Notes: a model not told the origin generated them from the sequence alone. DNA of 29,192 bases from SLJK01 sp964567295 (GCA_964567295.1 CAZMLU010000018.1:1-29192), one strand, 5' to 3'. Shown: positions 14,738 to 23,345, numbered from the stretch's first letter. Numbers and translations are program-made.

Positions 14738-16138
14738 CTGGAGGCACCCGCTCTTATTTTGGCCGGAACCCACAGTGGCGTGGGCAAAACAACCTTGACT
14801 ATGGGCATTCTCCAGGCCCTTTCTCGCTCTATGAAGGTTCAGCCCTTTAAAGTGGGCCCGGATTATATTGATCCTGCCTTTCACAGTTTTATTACAGGTC
14901 TTCACTGCCGCAATCTGGACAGCTGGATGCTGAGTGAAGATACCCTGCGCTACCTGTTTCTCAAAAATGCCGAAAGGGCTGACTTTAGCCTGGTAGAGGG
15001 TGTTATGGGCCTTTATGATGGGAAAGGAGCCGGGGGTGATCTGGGCAGCACTGCCCACCTGGCCCGCGTTTTAAACCTGCCGGTGGTGCTGGTTGTCGAT
15101 GGAAGTGGAATGGCGGCCAGTGCAGCGGCCCTGGTGCTGGGTTATAAGCAGTATGATCCACGGGTCAGTCTTGTGGGTGTCATTTTCAATAATATCAAGA
15201 CCGAAAAGCATTACCGCCTGCTCAAAGAAGCAGTGGAAAGAGATACAGGAGTCAAAGTCCTGGGTTATCTGCCACGGGAAGAATTTATCCAGCTCCCAAG
15301 CAGGCACCTGGGGCTGGTGCCCAGCTCGGAAATCAAGGGGTTGAAGGAGCTGCTGGAACGCCTGGGGGACACTCTTCGCAAAACGGTAGACCTGGAGGCA
15401 TTTACCGCCCTGGCGGGAGGCTATTCTCTCGGGTTTAGCCGCCCCAACTTGATTCTTCCTCCGGTGAAAGAAGAGGTAAGCTTGGCGGTGGCCAGGGACA
15501 GTGCCTTTAATTTTTATTACCAGGACAGCCTGGAGCTGCTGGAATACCTGGGTGCGCAGCTCATTTACTGTAGCCCTCTGGAAGACAGCTCCCTTCCTGC
15601 CTCCCTGGACGGTATGCTCCTGGGAGGAGGATTCCCGGAGATTTTTGCCTTCCAGCTTGAAGCTAATCTGTCCCTGCGAGAGGAAATGCGGCTCGCCATA
15701 AAAAAAGGAATGCCTGTTTACGGGGAATGCGGAGGGCTTATGTATCTTTCCCAGGGGATTATCGACGAAGAAGGTTTCCTGCGTAAAATGGTAGGGGCTT
15801 TCCCCGGAAGAACCAGGATAACGGGAAAACTCCGGCGTTTTGGCTACGTGGAAGTGGAGATGCAGTCTGATAACGTGCTGGGCAAGAAAGGCAGCAGCTA
15901 CCGGGCCCACGAATTTCACTACTCGCTTTTGGAGGAGGGGGAGGAGAATTCCTACAGCCTGTTGGTCAGCAAAAACGGGGAAAGTGAAAGCCCGAAAAGT
16001 TGGAGATGCGGTATAACAAAAGGTTCCCTTCTGGCATCTTATCCCCATTTGCATTTTTATAGCAATCCGGGGCTTGCGGATCACTTTCTAGCTCAGTGCC
16101 GAAGATATAAGAAAAGGAGACTGGAAAACAAGTGTTAA
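14738..16138 (+). CDS. cbiA: Cobyrinic acid a,c-diamide synthase CbiA, apparent CTG start
   Basis: CbiA amidates the a and c acetate chains of cob(II)yrinic acid using glutamine and ATP. The N-terminal half holds the P-loop LAGTHSGVGKTT (about 8-19) and KVGPDYIDPAFH. The C-terminal class I amidotransferase-like domain has its Cys in PVYGECGGLMYL (about C331) and the conserved LLGGGFPEIFA. The first ATG/GTG/TTG is TTG 14759, which falls inside the first beta strand immediately before the P-loop. Reading upstream gives EAPALILAGTHSGVGK, which matches the family. The matching initiator is CTG 14738, with GAGGAG (14725-14730) seven bases upstream. The product is then 466 residues, normal for CbiA. 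The end overlaps the cbiC start by seven bases. Confidence 0.92.
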   Translation: MEAPALILAGTHSGVGKTTLTMGILQALSRSMKVQPFKVGPDYIDPAFHSFITGLHCRNLDSWMLSEDTLRYLFLKNAERADFSLVEGVMGLYDGKGAGGDLGSTAHLARVLNLPVVLVVDGSGMAASAAALVLGYKQYDPRVSLVGVIFNNIKTEKHYRLLKEAVERDTGVKVLGYLPREEFIQLPSRHLGLVPSSEIKGLKELLERLGDTLRKTVDLEAFTALAGGYSLGFSRPNLILPPVKEEVSLAVARDSAFNFYYQDSLELLEYLGAQLIYCSPLEDSSLPASLDGMLLGGGFPEIFAFQLEANLSLREEMRLAIKKGMPVYGECGGLMYLSQGIIDEEGFLRKMVGAFPGRTRITGKLRRFGYVEVEMQSDNVLGKKGSSYRAHEFHYSLLEEGEENSYSLLVSKNGESESPKSWRCGITKGSLLASYPHLHFYSNPGLADHFLAQCRRYKKRRLENKC

Positions 16139-16779
16139 AAGATTATCTGACGAATCCTGCTGCTATTGAAGAGAAGAGCATGAAAATAATAGAGGAGTTT
16201 CTGGGAAAGAGGGTGTTCCCTCCCGGTGAAGGAACAATTATCAGGCGCATTATCCATGCTACCGCAGATTTTGATTATGCCGATCTGGTGGTTTTTTCCC
16301 CTTATGCTCTGAAAGCAGCGAAGGAGGCCCTGTTTAGCGGAGATTGTAGAATAGTGGCTGATACACAGATGATCGTTTCTGGGGTTAATAAAACCGTGCT
16401 GGCTTCTCTGGGAGCGAGTATAGAGTGCTTTGTGGGCAGCGAAAGCGTGAAAGAAATAGCTGCTGCCGCCGGGATAACACGTTCTATGGCCAATATCCGC
16501 TACGCTGCCAGGGAAAATAGCAGCGATATTTATATTATCGGAAATGCTCCTACGGCACTGCTGGAAATACTGAATATGGCAGAAGAGGGCAAGCTGAACC
16601 CTTCCCTGGTTATCGGGGTTCCTGTGGGTTTTGTAGGTGCAGCAGAATCCAAGGACGAACTGATGGCCCGGAATGTTCCGTACATAAGCACTAGGGGGCG
16701 GAAGGGCGGAAGTACCGTGGCCGTGGCTATTATGAACGCCATACTCTATATGCTGCAGGAGGAGGCACGGACCCGGTGA
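16132..16779 (+). CDS. cbiC: Cobalt-precorrin-8 methylmutase CbiC
   Basis: CbiC moves the methyl group from C11 to C12 of cobalt-precorrin-8, giving cobyrinic acid. The 215-residue protein contains the catalytic His in RRIIHATADFDYA (H42) and the family blocks VVADTQMIVSGVNK, RSMANIRYAA, YIIGNAPTALLEI and NPSLVIGVPVGFVGAAESKD. Length and motif order are complete. It starts at GTG 16132, inside the end of cbiA, and its stop overlaps the GTG start of cbiD (GTGA), indicating translational coupling on both sides. Confidence 0.96.
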   Translation: MLKDYLTNPAAIEEKSMKIIEEFLGKRVFPPGEGTIIRRIIHATADFDYADLVVFSPYALKAAKEALFSGDCRIVADTQMIVSGVNKTVLASLGASIECFVGSESVKEIAAAAGITRSMANIRYAARENSSDIYIIGNAPTALLEILNMAEEGKLNPSLVIGVPVGFVGAAESKDELMARNVPYISTRGRKGGSTVAVAIMNAILYMLQEEARTR

Positions 16780-17909
16780 TCTCCTGGGAGACAACTATAA
16801 ACAAGGGCAGAAGGATGCGCAGGGGATACACCACAGGTTCCTGTGCTGCTGCCGCAGCCAAGGCTGCCGCTTTGATGCTTTTTAGCAAGAAGCAGGTGGA
16901 GCAAGTATCTATCTCCACTCCTGCCGGTATCACTCTGGAGTTGCCTGTAGAAGATATCCGGCGCAGCGAGAATTCTGTATCCTGTTCAGTAACCAAAATG
17001 GCGGGGGATGACCCGGATGTAACCGACGGATTAAAGGTGTTTGCTTCTGTGGAGAAGCTCCAGGAAGGGGCAGAGATACAGATCAGGGCGGGGGAGGGAG
17101 TGGGGCGGGTTACCAGACCCGGCTTGCAGGTAGAGGTAGGAAGAGCCGCTATAAATCCCGTTCCTATGGCTATGATAACCCATGAAACTACCTCCGTCCT
17201 CCCTCCCGCTACAGGTGCACTGGTTACTCTCAGTATTCCGGGAGGGGAAGAGACAGCAAGGAAGACTTTTAACGCCAGGTTGGGTGTGGAAGGCGGTCTT
17301 TCTATCCTGGGGACTACAGGGATTGTAGAACCTATGTCCGAGGATGCTTTTAAGGAGATTCTTTCCCTGGAGTTGCAACGCTTGCTGCCTGCCTATGCCG
17401 ATTTTCTCGTTCTTGTGCCTGGCAACCTGGGCAAAAATGTGGCGTTACAACAGCTCTTTCTTCCCCAGGAAAGGGTGCTTAAAATGAGCAATTTTGCAGG
17501 ATTTATGTTGGATGAATGTCGGCACCACGGAGTGAAAAGGCTTGTGCTGGTCGGACATATTGGCAAACTATTCAAGGTGGCGGCGGGTATTTTCCACACC
17601 CACAGTCGCGTTGCCGATGCTCGCTTTGAAATCTTCGCCGCTCAAGCTGCACTGCGGGGGGCGAGCCGCCAGACTATTCATAAGCTGCAAAGCTGTAGTT
17701 CCGTGGAAGAGATGTTGACGGTAATGGAAGTTTTTCCGCAGCAAGATCTTTATGAGAAGTTTTCGGAAAAAGTAAGCCTTCGGGCCCAGGACTATGTCTC
17801 GGGTGAGATGGAAATAGGGACCGTTCTTTTTAGCCTTAAAAAGGGCATCCTGGGAATAGACGACCGGGCCAGGAAACTTGTGGAGGAATATACTTGGAAA
17901 AGATCTTAG
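16776..17909 (+). CDS. cbiD: Cobalt-precorrin-5B (C1)-methyltransferase CbiD
   Basis: CbiD adds the C1 methyl to cobalt-precorrin-5B with SAM. It is found only in the anaerobic pathway and is unrelated to the canonical corrin methyltransferases. The 377-residue protein has the hallmark N-terminus RRGYTTGSCAAAAAKAA, then DDPDVTDG, GVGRVTRPGLQVEVGRAAINP, SILGTTGIVEPMSEDA and LVGHIGKLFKVAAGIFHTHS. It starts at GTG 16776, overlapping cbiC by four bases, with GAGGAGG upstream. Its end overlaps cbiE by 16 bases. Its presence is one of the strongest signs that the pathway here is the early-cobalt, oxygen-independent one. Confidence 0.96.
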   Translation: MISWETTINKGRRMRRGYTTGSCAAAAAKAAALMLFSKKQVEQVSISTPAGITLELPVEDIRRSENSVSCSVTKMAGDDPDVTDGLKVFASVEKLQEGAEIQIRAGEGVGRVTRPGLQVEVGRAAINPVPMAMITHETTSVLPPATGALVTLSIPGGEETARKTFNARLGVEGGLSILGTTGIVEPMSEDAFKEILSLELQRLLPAYADFLVLVPGNLGKNVALQQLFLPQERVLKMSNFAGFMLDECRHHGVKRLVLVGHIGKLFKVAAGIFHTHSRVADARFEIFAAQAALRGASRQTIHKLQSCSSVEEMLTVMEVFPQQDLYEKFSEKVSLRAQDYVSGEMEIGTVLFSLKKGILGIDDRARKLVEEYTWKRS

Positions 17910-18529
17910 TGTTGGGAGTGGGTCCGGGATCCAGGGAGTATATCCCGCCTAAAACCTGGGAACTGGCAAAAAGATGCCACGTGCTTGTAGGCGGGGAAAG
18001 AAACCTCTCTCTCTTTCAAGAGTTATCCCAGGAGAAATTACCCTTAAAAGGTTCTCTCGAGCCTGTCCTGAACTACTTGAGGGAACATTACGGTCGAAAG
18101 AGGATGGGCGTCCTTGTCTCCGGAGACCCGGGTCTTTTCAGTATGCTGGGGATCCTGCGGCGCCATTTTCCGGAAGAAGCCCTGGAAGTAGTTCCTGGAA
18201 TAAGTGCTCTGCAATATTTTTGTGCCTGCCTGCAGCTTTCCTGGCATGATGCTCTTATCCTGAGCCTGCACGGTAGGGAGGAGAAGGATATAGCCCCCCT
18301 TATAAAGGGCAGCAGCAAGGTGGTAATCTTTACTGACAATAGGTGGACGCCCGCCGCTATCTGCGGTAGGCTTCTAGAAGAAGGGTTCCAGGGCAGGAAA
18401 GTATTTGTGGGTGAAAAGCTTTCCTACCCGGAGGAAAGAATCATGGCCGGCAGGTTGGAAGATCTTCGGGAAGAGGAAGTTGCTAATCCTAATTTGATGA
18501 TCATTGTCACTGAAAGCGGTGAAGAATGA
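17894..18529 (+). CDS. cbiE: Cobalt-precorrin-7 (C5)-methyltransferase CbiE
   Basis: CbiE methylates C5 of cobalt-precorrin-7. In aerobic organisms it is fused to CbiT as CobL; here the two are separate but overlap by four bases. The 211-residue protein has the tetrapyrrole methylase fold: LVLGVGPGSREYIPPKTWEL at the N-terminus, GVLVSGDPGLFSML (about 74-87), and VVPGISALQYFCACLQLSWHDA. It starts at TTG 17894 with GGAGG about eight bases upstream, inside the end of cbiD. The ATG of cbiT overlaps its stop. Confidence 0.94.
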   Translation: MEKILVLGVGPGSREYIPPKTWELAKRCHVLVGGERNLSLFQELSQEKLPLKGSLEPVLNYLREHYGRKRMGVLVSGDPGLFSMLGILRRHFPEEALEVVPGISALQYFCACLQLSWHDALILSLHGREEKDIAPLIKGSSKVVIFTDNRWTPAAICGRLLEEGFQGRKVFVGEKLSYPEERIMAGRLEDLREEEVANPNLMIIVTESGEE

Positions 18530-19143
18530 TGAACCAAAGATGGGAATATATAACCCCTGGCATCCCGGACCACCTTTTCCTTCGGGAGGAAGTTCCCATG
18601 ACCAAAGAAGAGGTTCGCACCCTGACTCTTTCAAAATTACGCCTTTTGCCCAACCATCACCTGTTAGATATTGGTGCGGGGACTGGTTCCATTTCCGTGG
18701 AGGCTGCTCTTCTGCTGAAGGAAGGAATGGTGACCGCCGTCGAAAAAGGGGCGGCAGGGGTAGAACTCATTGGGCACAATGCCCGCGCCTTTGGTGTCTC
18801 TAATATACAAACGATCCACGGCACCGCTCCTGAGGCCTTGGGCACAATAAGGTCCGTAGACCGTATCGTTATCGGGGGTAGCAGTGGCAGGCTTGCCGAG
18901 ATCCTGGAGAGATGCAATGAGCTTTTGGTAGACGGAGGAATCCTGGTTGTGAACTGTCTCCTTCTGGAAACCCTGGACAGCAGTATGAAGCTGCTGCGGG
19001 AGCTGAATTTTACCTCTATCGATCTGCTTTCCCTCTCCTGCGCCAGGGGAGAACCCGGTCCTGGGGGGAAAGGGACCATGTTGAAACCGCTTAATCCTGT
19101 TTTTATCATCTCGGCCAGAAAAGAGGTGGAGCCCTTTGCCTGA
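18526..19143 (+). CDS. cbiT: Cobalt-precorrin-6B C15-methyltransferase (decarboxylating) CbiT
   Basis: CbiT methylates C15 and decarboxylates the C12 acetate chain of the cobalt corrin intermediate. The 205-residue protein is a class I (Rossmann) methyltransferase, unlike its neighbours. Motif I is LLDIGAGTGSISVEAA (46-61), followed by a VTAVEKGAAGVELIGHNA motif and DRIVIGGSSGRLAEIL. The N-terminal TPGIPDHLFLREEVPMTKEEVR is the CbiT/CobL-C opening. It starts at ATG 18526 (the ATG at 18529 is possible) and its end overlaps cbiL by eight bases. Confidence 0.95.
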   Translation: MMNQRWEYITPGIPDHLFLREEVPMTKEEVRTLTLSKLRLLPNHHLLDIGAGTGSISVEAALLLKEGMVTAVEKGAAGVELIGHNARAFGVSNIQTIHGTAPEALGTIRSVDRIVIGGSSGRLAEILERCNELLVDGGILVVNCLLLETLDSSMKLLRELNFTSIDLLSLSCARGEPGPGGKGTMLKPLNPVFIISARKEVEPFA

Positions 19144-19852
19144 GGGTGTCTTATTCGGCGTGGGTGTGGGCCCGGGAGACCCGGAGCTGTTAACCCTGAA
19201 GGCGGTTAACGTCTTGAAAAGGGCTGATGTAGTATGCATACCCCAATCCCATCGCCATAAAGAAAGCACAGCTTATGCCATAGCCAGCGAGCATCTACCG
19301 CAGGAATATAACCTGCTTGCCCTTTTCTTTCCCATGACCCGGGTGAGAGAAGAGCTGGAAAAAAGCTGGGAACAGTCCTGCGCCAAGGTACGGGAACAGC
19401 TGGAGCTGGGAAAAAGGGTTGTTTTTCTTACCATCGGCGATCCTATGCTCTACAGTACTTATATCTATCTCTCTAAACAATTGCAAGAAGAGGGCTACAG
19501 GACAGAGATAGTGCCGGGCATCCCCTCATTCTGCGCTGCAGCAGCTGCGGCCGGATTCCCCCTGGGGGAAGGAGAGGGGAAGATCGCCATTATTCCCTGG
19601 GGACCTGACACAAAAGCTTCCCCGCAAGAGCTAAAACAGTTCGACAACCTGGTTCTGATGAAGGTTTCCCCTTATTTGGAGACCATCCGGGAGGCTTTAG
19701 CAGAAGCCGGTTTCCTCAAGGACAGTGTTTTTGTCGATAAATGTGGTTACGAGGAGGAGGAGATAAGAGATTTCTCTTCCCTCAACGATAAGGAAGAAAC
19801 AAGGGAATTTTCCTATTTTTCCCTTATCCTGGCCAGAAGGGAGAGATCATGA
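19136..19852 (+). CDS. cbiL: Cobalt-precorrin-2 C20-methyltransferase CbiL
   Basis: CbiL performs the first methylation after cobalt insertion, adding a methyl to C20 of cobalt-precorrin-2 (cobalt-factor II). The 238-residue protein has LFGVGVGPGDPELLTLKAVN at the N-terminus, RADVVCIPQSH, VVFLTIGDPMLYSTYIYL and EIVPGIPSFCAAAAAAGFPL, the order seen in CobI/CbiL rather than in the C11 or C17 enzymes. It starts at TTG 19136 inside the end of cbiT; the ATG of cbiF overlaps its stop. It takes the product of CbiX, which is encoded on the opposite strand. Confidence 0.95.
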   Translation: MPEGVLFGVGVGPGDPELLTLKAVNVLKRADVVCIPQSHRHKESTAYAIASEHLPQEYNLLALFFPMTRVREELEKSWEQSCAKVREQLELGKRVVFLTIGDPMLYSTYIYLSKQLQEEGYRTEIVPGIPSFCAAAAAAGFPLGEGEGKIAIIPWGPDTKASPQELKQFDNLVLMKVSPYLETIREALAEAGFLKDSVFVDKCGYEEEEIRDFSSLNDKEETREFSYFSLILARRERS

Positions 19853-20610
19853 TCTCAAAAGTCTATTTTATCGGAGCCGGTCCCGGTGACCCGGAGCTGA
19901 TCACCGTGAAAGGGGCCAACCTTATCAAAAAGGCGGACCTTGTTATCTATGCCGGTTCCCTTGTTAATCCCCGCCTCTTGGAAGGAGTTAAAGAAGGCTG
20001 CCGGGTGATGGACAGCTCTGGTATGACACTGGAGGAAGTGGTGGCCGAAATTGTGCCCACCGCGGAAAAAGGAAAAATGGTAGCCAGGGTTCATACAGGT
20101 GATCCAGGAATTTACGGTGCGGTAAGAGAACAGTTAGATATCCTGGAGGCTCGTGGCCTGGACTGTGAGGTTGTGCCGGGGGTCAGTTCTTTTTCTGCTG
20201 CTTCTGCTGCGCTGGGCAAGGAGTATACCCTCCCCGGGGTTTCCCAGACGGTTATTTTGACAAGAGTAGAGGGGAGGACGGAGGTGCCGGAAAAAGAGCG
20301 CTTAAGAGACCTCTCCAGACACAGTTGTTCCATGGCTATCTTCCTGAGCGTACACATGATGGAAAAAGTTGTGACCGAGTTGCTTCATGGGTACCAGAAA
20401 AATACACCTGTGGCCGTAATACAGAGGGCTTCCTGGCCTGATGAAAAGGTGATCACCGGGACCCTGGCCGATATTGCCGGGCGTGTGCGCCAGGAGCAGG
20501 TGGAGAAGACAGCTCTTATCCTGGTGGGCCACTTCTTGGGCAGCGAGTATGAGCTTTCCAAACTCTACGATAAGTCTTTTTCCCACGGCTACCGGGAGAG
20601 CCGCTCATGA
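19849..20610 (+). CDS. cbiF: Cobalt-precorrin-4 C11-methyltransferase CbiF
   Basis: CbiF transfers a methyl from SAM to C11 of cobalt-precorrin-4. The 253-residue protein has YFIGAGPGDPELITVKGANL, then VIYAGSLVNPRLL, which is typical of CobM/CbiF, VARVHTGDPGIYGAVREQ, CEVVPGVSSFSAASAALGKE and a C-terminal PVAVIQRASWPDEKVITGTL. All are canonical. It overlaps cbiL and cbiG by four bases each (ATGA junctions). Confidence 0.96.
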   Translation: MISKVYFIGAGPGDPELITVKGANLIKKADLVIYAGSLVNPRLLEGVKEGCRVMDSSGMTLEEVVAEIVPTAEKGKMVARVHTGDPGIYGAVREQLDILEARGLDCEVVPGVSSFSAASAALGKEYTLPGVSQTVILTRVEGRTEVPEKERLRDLSRHSCSMAIFLSVHMMEKVVTELLHGYQKNTPVAVIQRASWPDEKVITGTLADIAGRVRQEQVEKTALILVGHFLGSEYELSKLYDKSFSHGYRESRS

Positions 20611-21707
20611 AACTGGCAGTCATTGCCGTTTCTGTAGACGGTGTCGAACTGGCCAGGAAGATACAGTGTTCGTATCCCTATGTTCCTATTTTTGCTCCTG
20701 CCGCGTTGGTGAAATCGGAACAGTCCTCTGACCTAAGACGCTTTGAAGGTGGACTGCAGGACTTTATAGGTACCATTTTTCACCGTTTTGAAGCCCTGGT
20801 GCTGGTGATGGCGACAGGTATTGCGGTAAGAGTTACCGCGCCTTACCTCAAGGGCAAGGCCATGGACCCTGCTGTAGTAGTGGTTGATGATGGTGGTCGC
20901 TTTGCTATCAGTCTTCTTTCTGGCCACCTTGGAGGTGCAAACGAGCTTGCCCATAAGTTGGGTGAAGCTTTGGGAGCGCTACCGGTTATTACCACCTCAA
21001 CCGACCGGCACGGGGTTCTTGCCTTTGACCTGCTGGCCAGGCGCTGGGGGTGGGTTCTGGAAAATTTGACGAACTTAAAAAAAATTAGCACTGCCCAGAT
21101 CAGGGGTGAACCCCTGCTGATCTATACTGATGATGCCTTTCAGTTTCATCTTCCCGGCAACATAAAAACTGCGCATAGCCAGGAAGAGATCTATGCCCTC
21201 TGTGAAGAGAACGACCAGGTCACGGGGGTGGTGTTTATTACTAACCGTAAAACACTACCCCGCTTGCCGCAGGAGTTGCCTTATATTACATTAAGGCCTC
21301 GCAATATCGTGGCCGGTGTGGGATGCCGCAAGGGCGTATCCGCTGCTCGCGTTCTCTCCGGCCTGGGGCGGGCCTTGGAAGAAGCGGGACGCGTTGAAGA
21401 TAGTCTTTCACTTCTGGCTACCGTAGAGGTTAAGAAAAATGAGCCGGGTCTTTTACTGGCGACCCAGAAGCTGGCAGTTCCTTTACGTCTTATAACCCTG
21501 GAGCAGATTAGGGAAGTGGAAAAACGCTTTGAGGCTTCTTCATTTGTTCAAAAACAGATAGGAGTCTCTGCAGTGGCAGAACCCTGTGCCTACCTGGGTA
21601 GCGGAAACGGAAGGCTTATTCTTAATAAACGCAGCTACAACGGGGTAACAGTTGCCCTGGGGGAGGCCTTCGTGCGCCTGGATAACCCTTGGGAGAGCAA
21701 TTGTTAA
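20607..21707 (+). CDS. cbiG: Cobalt-precorrin-5A hydrolase CbiG
   Basis: CbiG opens the delta-lactone of cobalt-precorrin-5A and releases the C20 carbon as acetaldehyde, the ring-contraction step of the anaerobic route. The 366-residue protein has an N-terminal domain ending in VLVMATGIAVRVTAPYL, a central DPAVVVVDDGGRFAISLLSGHLGGANELA with LPVITTSTD, and a C-terminal domain starting IVAGVGCRKGVSAARVLSGL and ending with RLILNKRSYNGVTVALGEA. This is the full N-M-C arrangement with no truncation. After it comes the only sizeable gap (75 bases) in the cbiE-to-cbiJ stretch. Confidence 0.95.
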   Translation: MKLAVIAVSVDGVELARKIQCSYPYVPIFAPAALVKSEQSSDLRRFEGGLQDFIGTIFHRFEALVLVMATGIAVRVTAPYLKGKAMDPAVVVVDDGGRFAISLLSGHLGGANELAHKLGEALGALPVITTSTDRHGVLAFDLLARRWGWVLENLTNLKKISTAQIRGEPLLIYTDDAFQFHLPGNIKTAHSQEEIYALCEENDQVTGVVFITNRKTLPRLPQELPYITLRPRNIVAGVGCRKGVSAARVLSGLGRALEEAGRVEDSLSLLATVEVKKNEPGLLLATQKLAVPLRLITLEQIREVEKRFEASSFVQKQIGVSAVAEPCAYLGSGNGRLILNKRSYNGVTVALGEAFVRLDNPWESNC

Positions 21708-21715
21708 CCAGAGGG

Positions 21716-21730
21716 GGCCCATTTTGGGCC
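21716..21730 (+). other. Intercistronic hairpin between cbiG and cbiH
   Basis: GGCCCA (21716-21721) and TGGGCC (21725-21730) form a perfect six-pair stem with a TTT loop. It has no T-run after it, so it is more likely a message-stability or translation element than a terminator. Confidence 0.35.
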
Positions 21731-21794
21731 AGAGTTACGGAGTTGTTGATGTATTATTATCTGGGAATTTATCACCTGCAATGTGGAGGAAACA

Positions 21795-22556
21795 ATGGAT
21801 AAAGGAAAATTATACCTGGTAGGTATCGGGCCTGGTGATAAGGAAAACATGACTTTTAAAGCTTTTCGAGTTATCAGGGAGTGCAACGTTATAGTGGGTT
21901 ACAAAAGATATATTGAGCTGTTGCAGGAGTTGCAGGAGGAACAGCAGGAGAATCTGCTGGAGGGAAAAAAGATTATCTCTTCTCCCATGCGTAATGAAGA
22001 AGAACGCTGCCGAAGGGCGATTGGCGAAGCAGTACAGGGTGGAAAAGTAGCCCTGGTAAGCAGCGGGGATGCCGGGATTTACGGCATGGCTGGTATTGCT
22101 TTGCAAATTTTAGAAAAAGAAACTTTTACCCTGGAGGTGGAGGTGGTGCCCGGAATAACAGCTGCCAGTGCTGCTGCTGCCCTGTTGGGTGCCCCTTTGA
22201 TGCATGATTTTGCCGTAATCAGCCTCAGCGACCTTTTGACACCCTGGGAACTGATTGAAAAAAGGTTGCGGCAGGCAGGAGAAGGAGACTTTGTCGTTGT
22301 CCTCTATAATCCCCGTAGCAGGGGGAGAGTAACCCAAATGGAGCGTGCGCAGGAACTCCTCTCATGTTATCGTAATGAAGGGACGCCGGTAGGAATTGTT
22401 CGTAATGCCTTTCGTCAAGGCGAGAGTAAAACCGTTACTGTACTGGGTCAAATTTTGGAGCACGATATGGATATGGCTACCGTTGTAGTTATCGGTAACA
22501 GCCAGAGTTATGTAAATGAAGAGCTATTTATTACTCCCAGGGGATATCCTTTATGA
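21795..22556 (+). CDS. cbiH: Cobalt-precorrin-3 C17-methyltransferase CbiH
   Basis: CbiH methylates C17 and contracts the ring of cobalt-precorrin-3, forming the delta-lactone that CbiG later opens. The 253-residue protein has LYLVGIGPGDKENMTFKAFR, VIVGYKRYIELL, VALVSSGDAGIYGMAGIAL, EVVPGITAASAAAALLGAPL and a C-terminal FVVVLYNPRSRGR and PVGIVRNAFRQGE, typical of CobJ/CbiH. The ATG at 21795 has GGAGG (21785-21789) five bases upstream and is preferred over GTG 21783, which contains the ribosome-binding site in its coding sequence. There is no C-terminal extension (CbiH60 type). Its stop overlaps cbiJ. Confidence 0.95.
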   Translation: MDKGKLYLVGIGPGDKENMTFKAFRVIRECNVIVGYKRYIELLQELQEEQQENLLEGKKIISSPMRNEEERCRRAIGEAVQGGKVALVSSGDAGIYGMAGIALQILEKETFTLEVEVVPGITAASAAAALLGAPLMHDFAVISLSDLLTPWELIEKRLRQAGEGDFVVVLYNPRSRGRVTQMERAQELLSCYRNEGTPVGIVRNAFRQGESKTVTVLGQILEHDMDMATVVVIGNSQSYVNEELFITPRGYPL

Positions 22557-23311
22557 TCCTCGTGCTGGCAGGAACGCAAGGTGGGCGCTTGGTGGTTGAG
22601 ATGTTACAGAAGGCAGGGATTCCTGCCATGGCTACCTCTGCTACTCCTACAGGTGAGATGGTTCTCAGGGAGGATTTTGAGGGGAGAATTCTATGCGGCC
22701 ACTTGGGAGCAGAGGAGATGGAAAAGGTAATACGAGATCACGGGATTAAGGTGGTTGTTGACGCTACCCATCCTTTTGCCATAGAAGTATCCAAAAATGC
22801 GGAGCAGGCTTGTACAAAAACCGGAGTGGAGCTGATTTGCCTGGAGAGAGAAGGCGTTTCCTGGGAGGATTTGCCAGATATTCACGGCGTAGAGGATATG
22901 GAAGAAGCTGCCCGCTTGGCAGCGTCATTTTCAGGAAATGTGTTTTTAACTATCGGTAGCAGTAAGCTGGAATATTTTGTAGGAATCGTGGGCCTTTCGC
23001 GCCTTATCGTGCGGGTTCTGCCTATTGCCACTTCGCTACAGGTTTGTGCAGATCTGGGTTTGAAGCCGCGGCAGATCATCGCTATGCAGGGTCCATTTTC
23101 TCAGGAGGTAAATGAAGTGCTATTCCAGTATTTCCGGACAGGGGTGGTAGTAACCAAGGAAAGCGCTAAAGCAGGGGGATTGGAGGAGAAGGTATCGGCA
23201 GCACAGATGCTCAGTATCCCTTTGATAGTGGTGCGTAGGCCGGGACTTTCTTACAGGAGGAAGTTTTTCTCCCCCAAGGAGTTATCGGAATATATTGCGG
23301 AGCATTGGTAG
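22553..23311 (+). CDS. cbiJ: Cobalt-precorrin-6A reductase CbiJ
   Basis: CbiJ reduces a double bond of cobalt-precorrin-6A with NADH, giving 6B for CbiT. The 252-residue protein opens with ILVLAGTQGGRLVVEML, a nucleotide-binding glycine-rich loop, followed by VVVDATHPFAIEVSKNA, VFLTIGSSKLEYF, IAMQGPFSQEVNEVLF and VVTKESAKAGGLEEKV. All are CbiJ/CobK blocks. It is the last gene of the plus-strand operon, ending 34 bases from the convergent ahbB. I see no clear terminator in that short gap. Confidence 0.95.
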   Translation: MILVLAGTQGGRLVVEMLQKAGIPAMATSATPTGEMVLREDFEGRILCGHLGAEEMEKVIRDHGIKVVVDATHPFAIEVSKNAEQACTKTGVELICLEREGVSWEDLPDIHGVEDMEEAARLAASFSGNVFLTIGSSKLEYFVGIVGLSRLIVRVLPIATSLQVCADLGLKPRQIIAMQGPFSQEVNEVLFQYFRTGVVVTKESAKAGGLEEKVSAAQMLSIPLIVVRRPGLSYRRKFFSPKELSEYIAEHW

Positions 23312-23345
23312 TGTTAACCTTTATAAAATTATCTTTTTCAGGCTT

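Noticed and set aside
15071..16084. 337-codon open frame on the minus strand
   Set aside because: It lies wholly inside cbiA in antisense. Its translation shows no family motif, and cbiA is certain from its P-loop and amidotransferase Cys.
16135..16794. 219-codon minus-strand open frame
   Set aside because: Antisense shadow of cbiC. The His- and Cys-rich translation follows from the complementary codons of the true gene.
18664..19269. 201-codon minus-strand open frame
   Set aside because: It spans the cbiT-cbiL junction in antisense, has no recognisable domain and would cut across two well supported genes.
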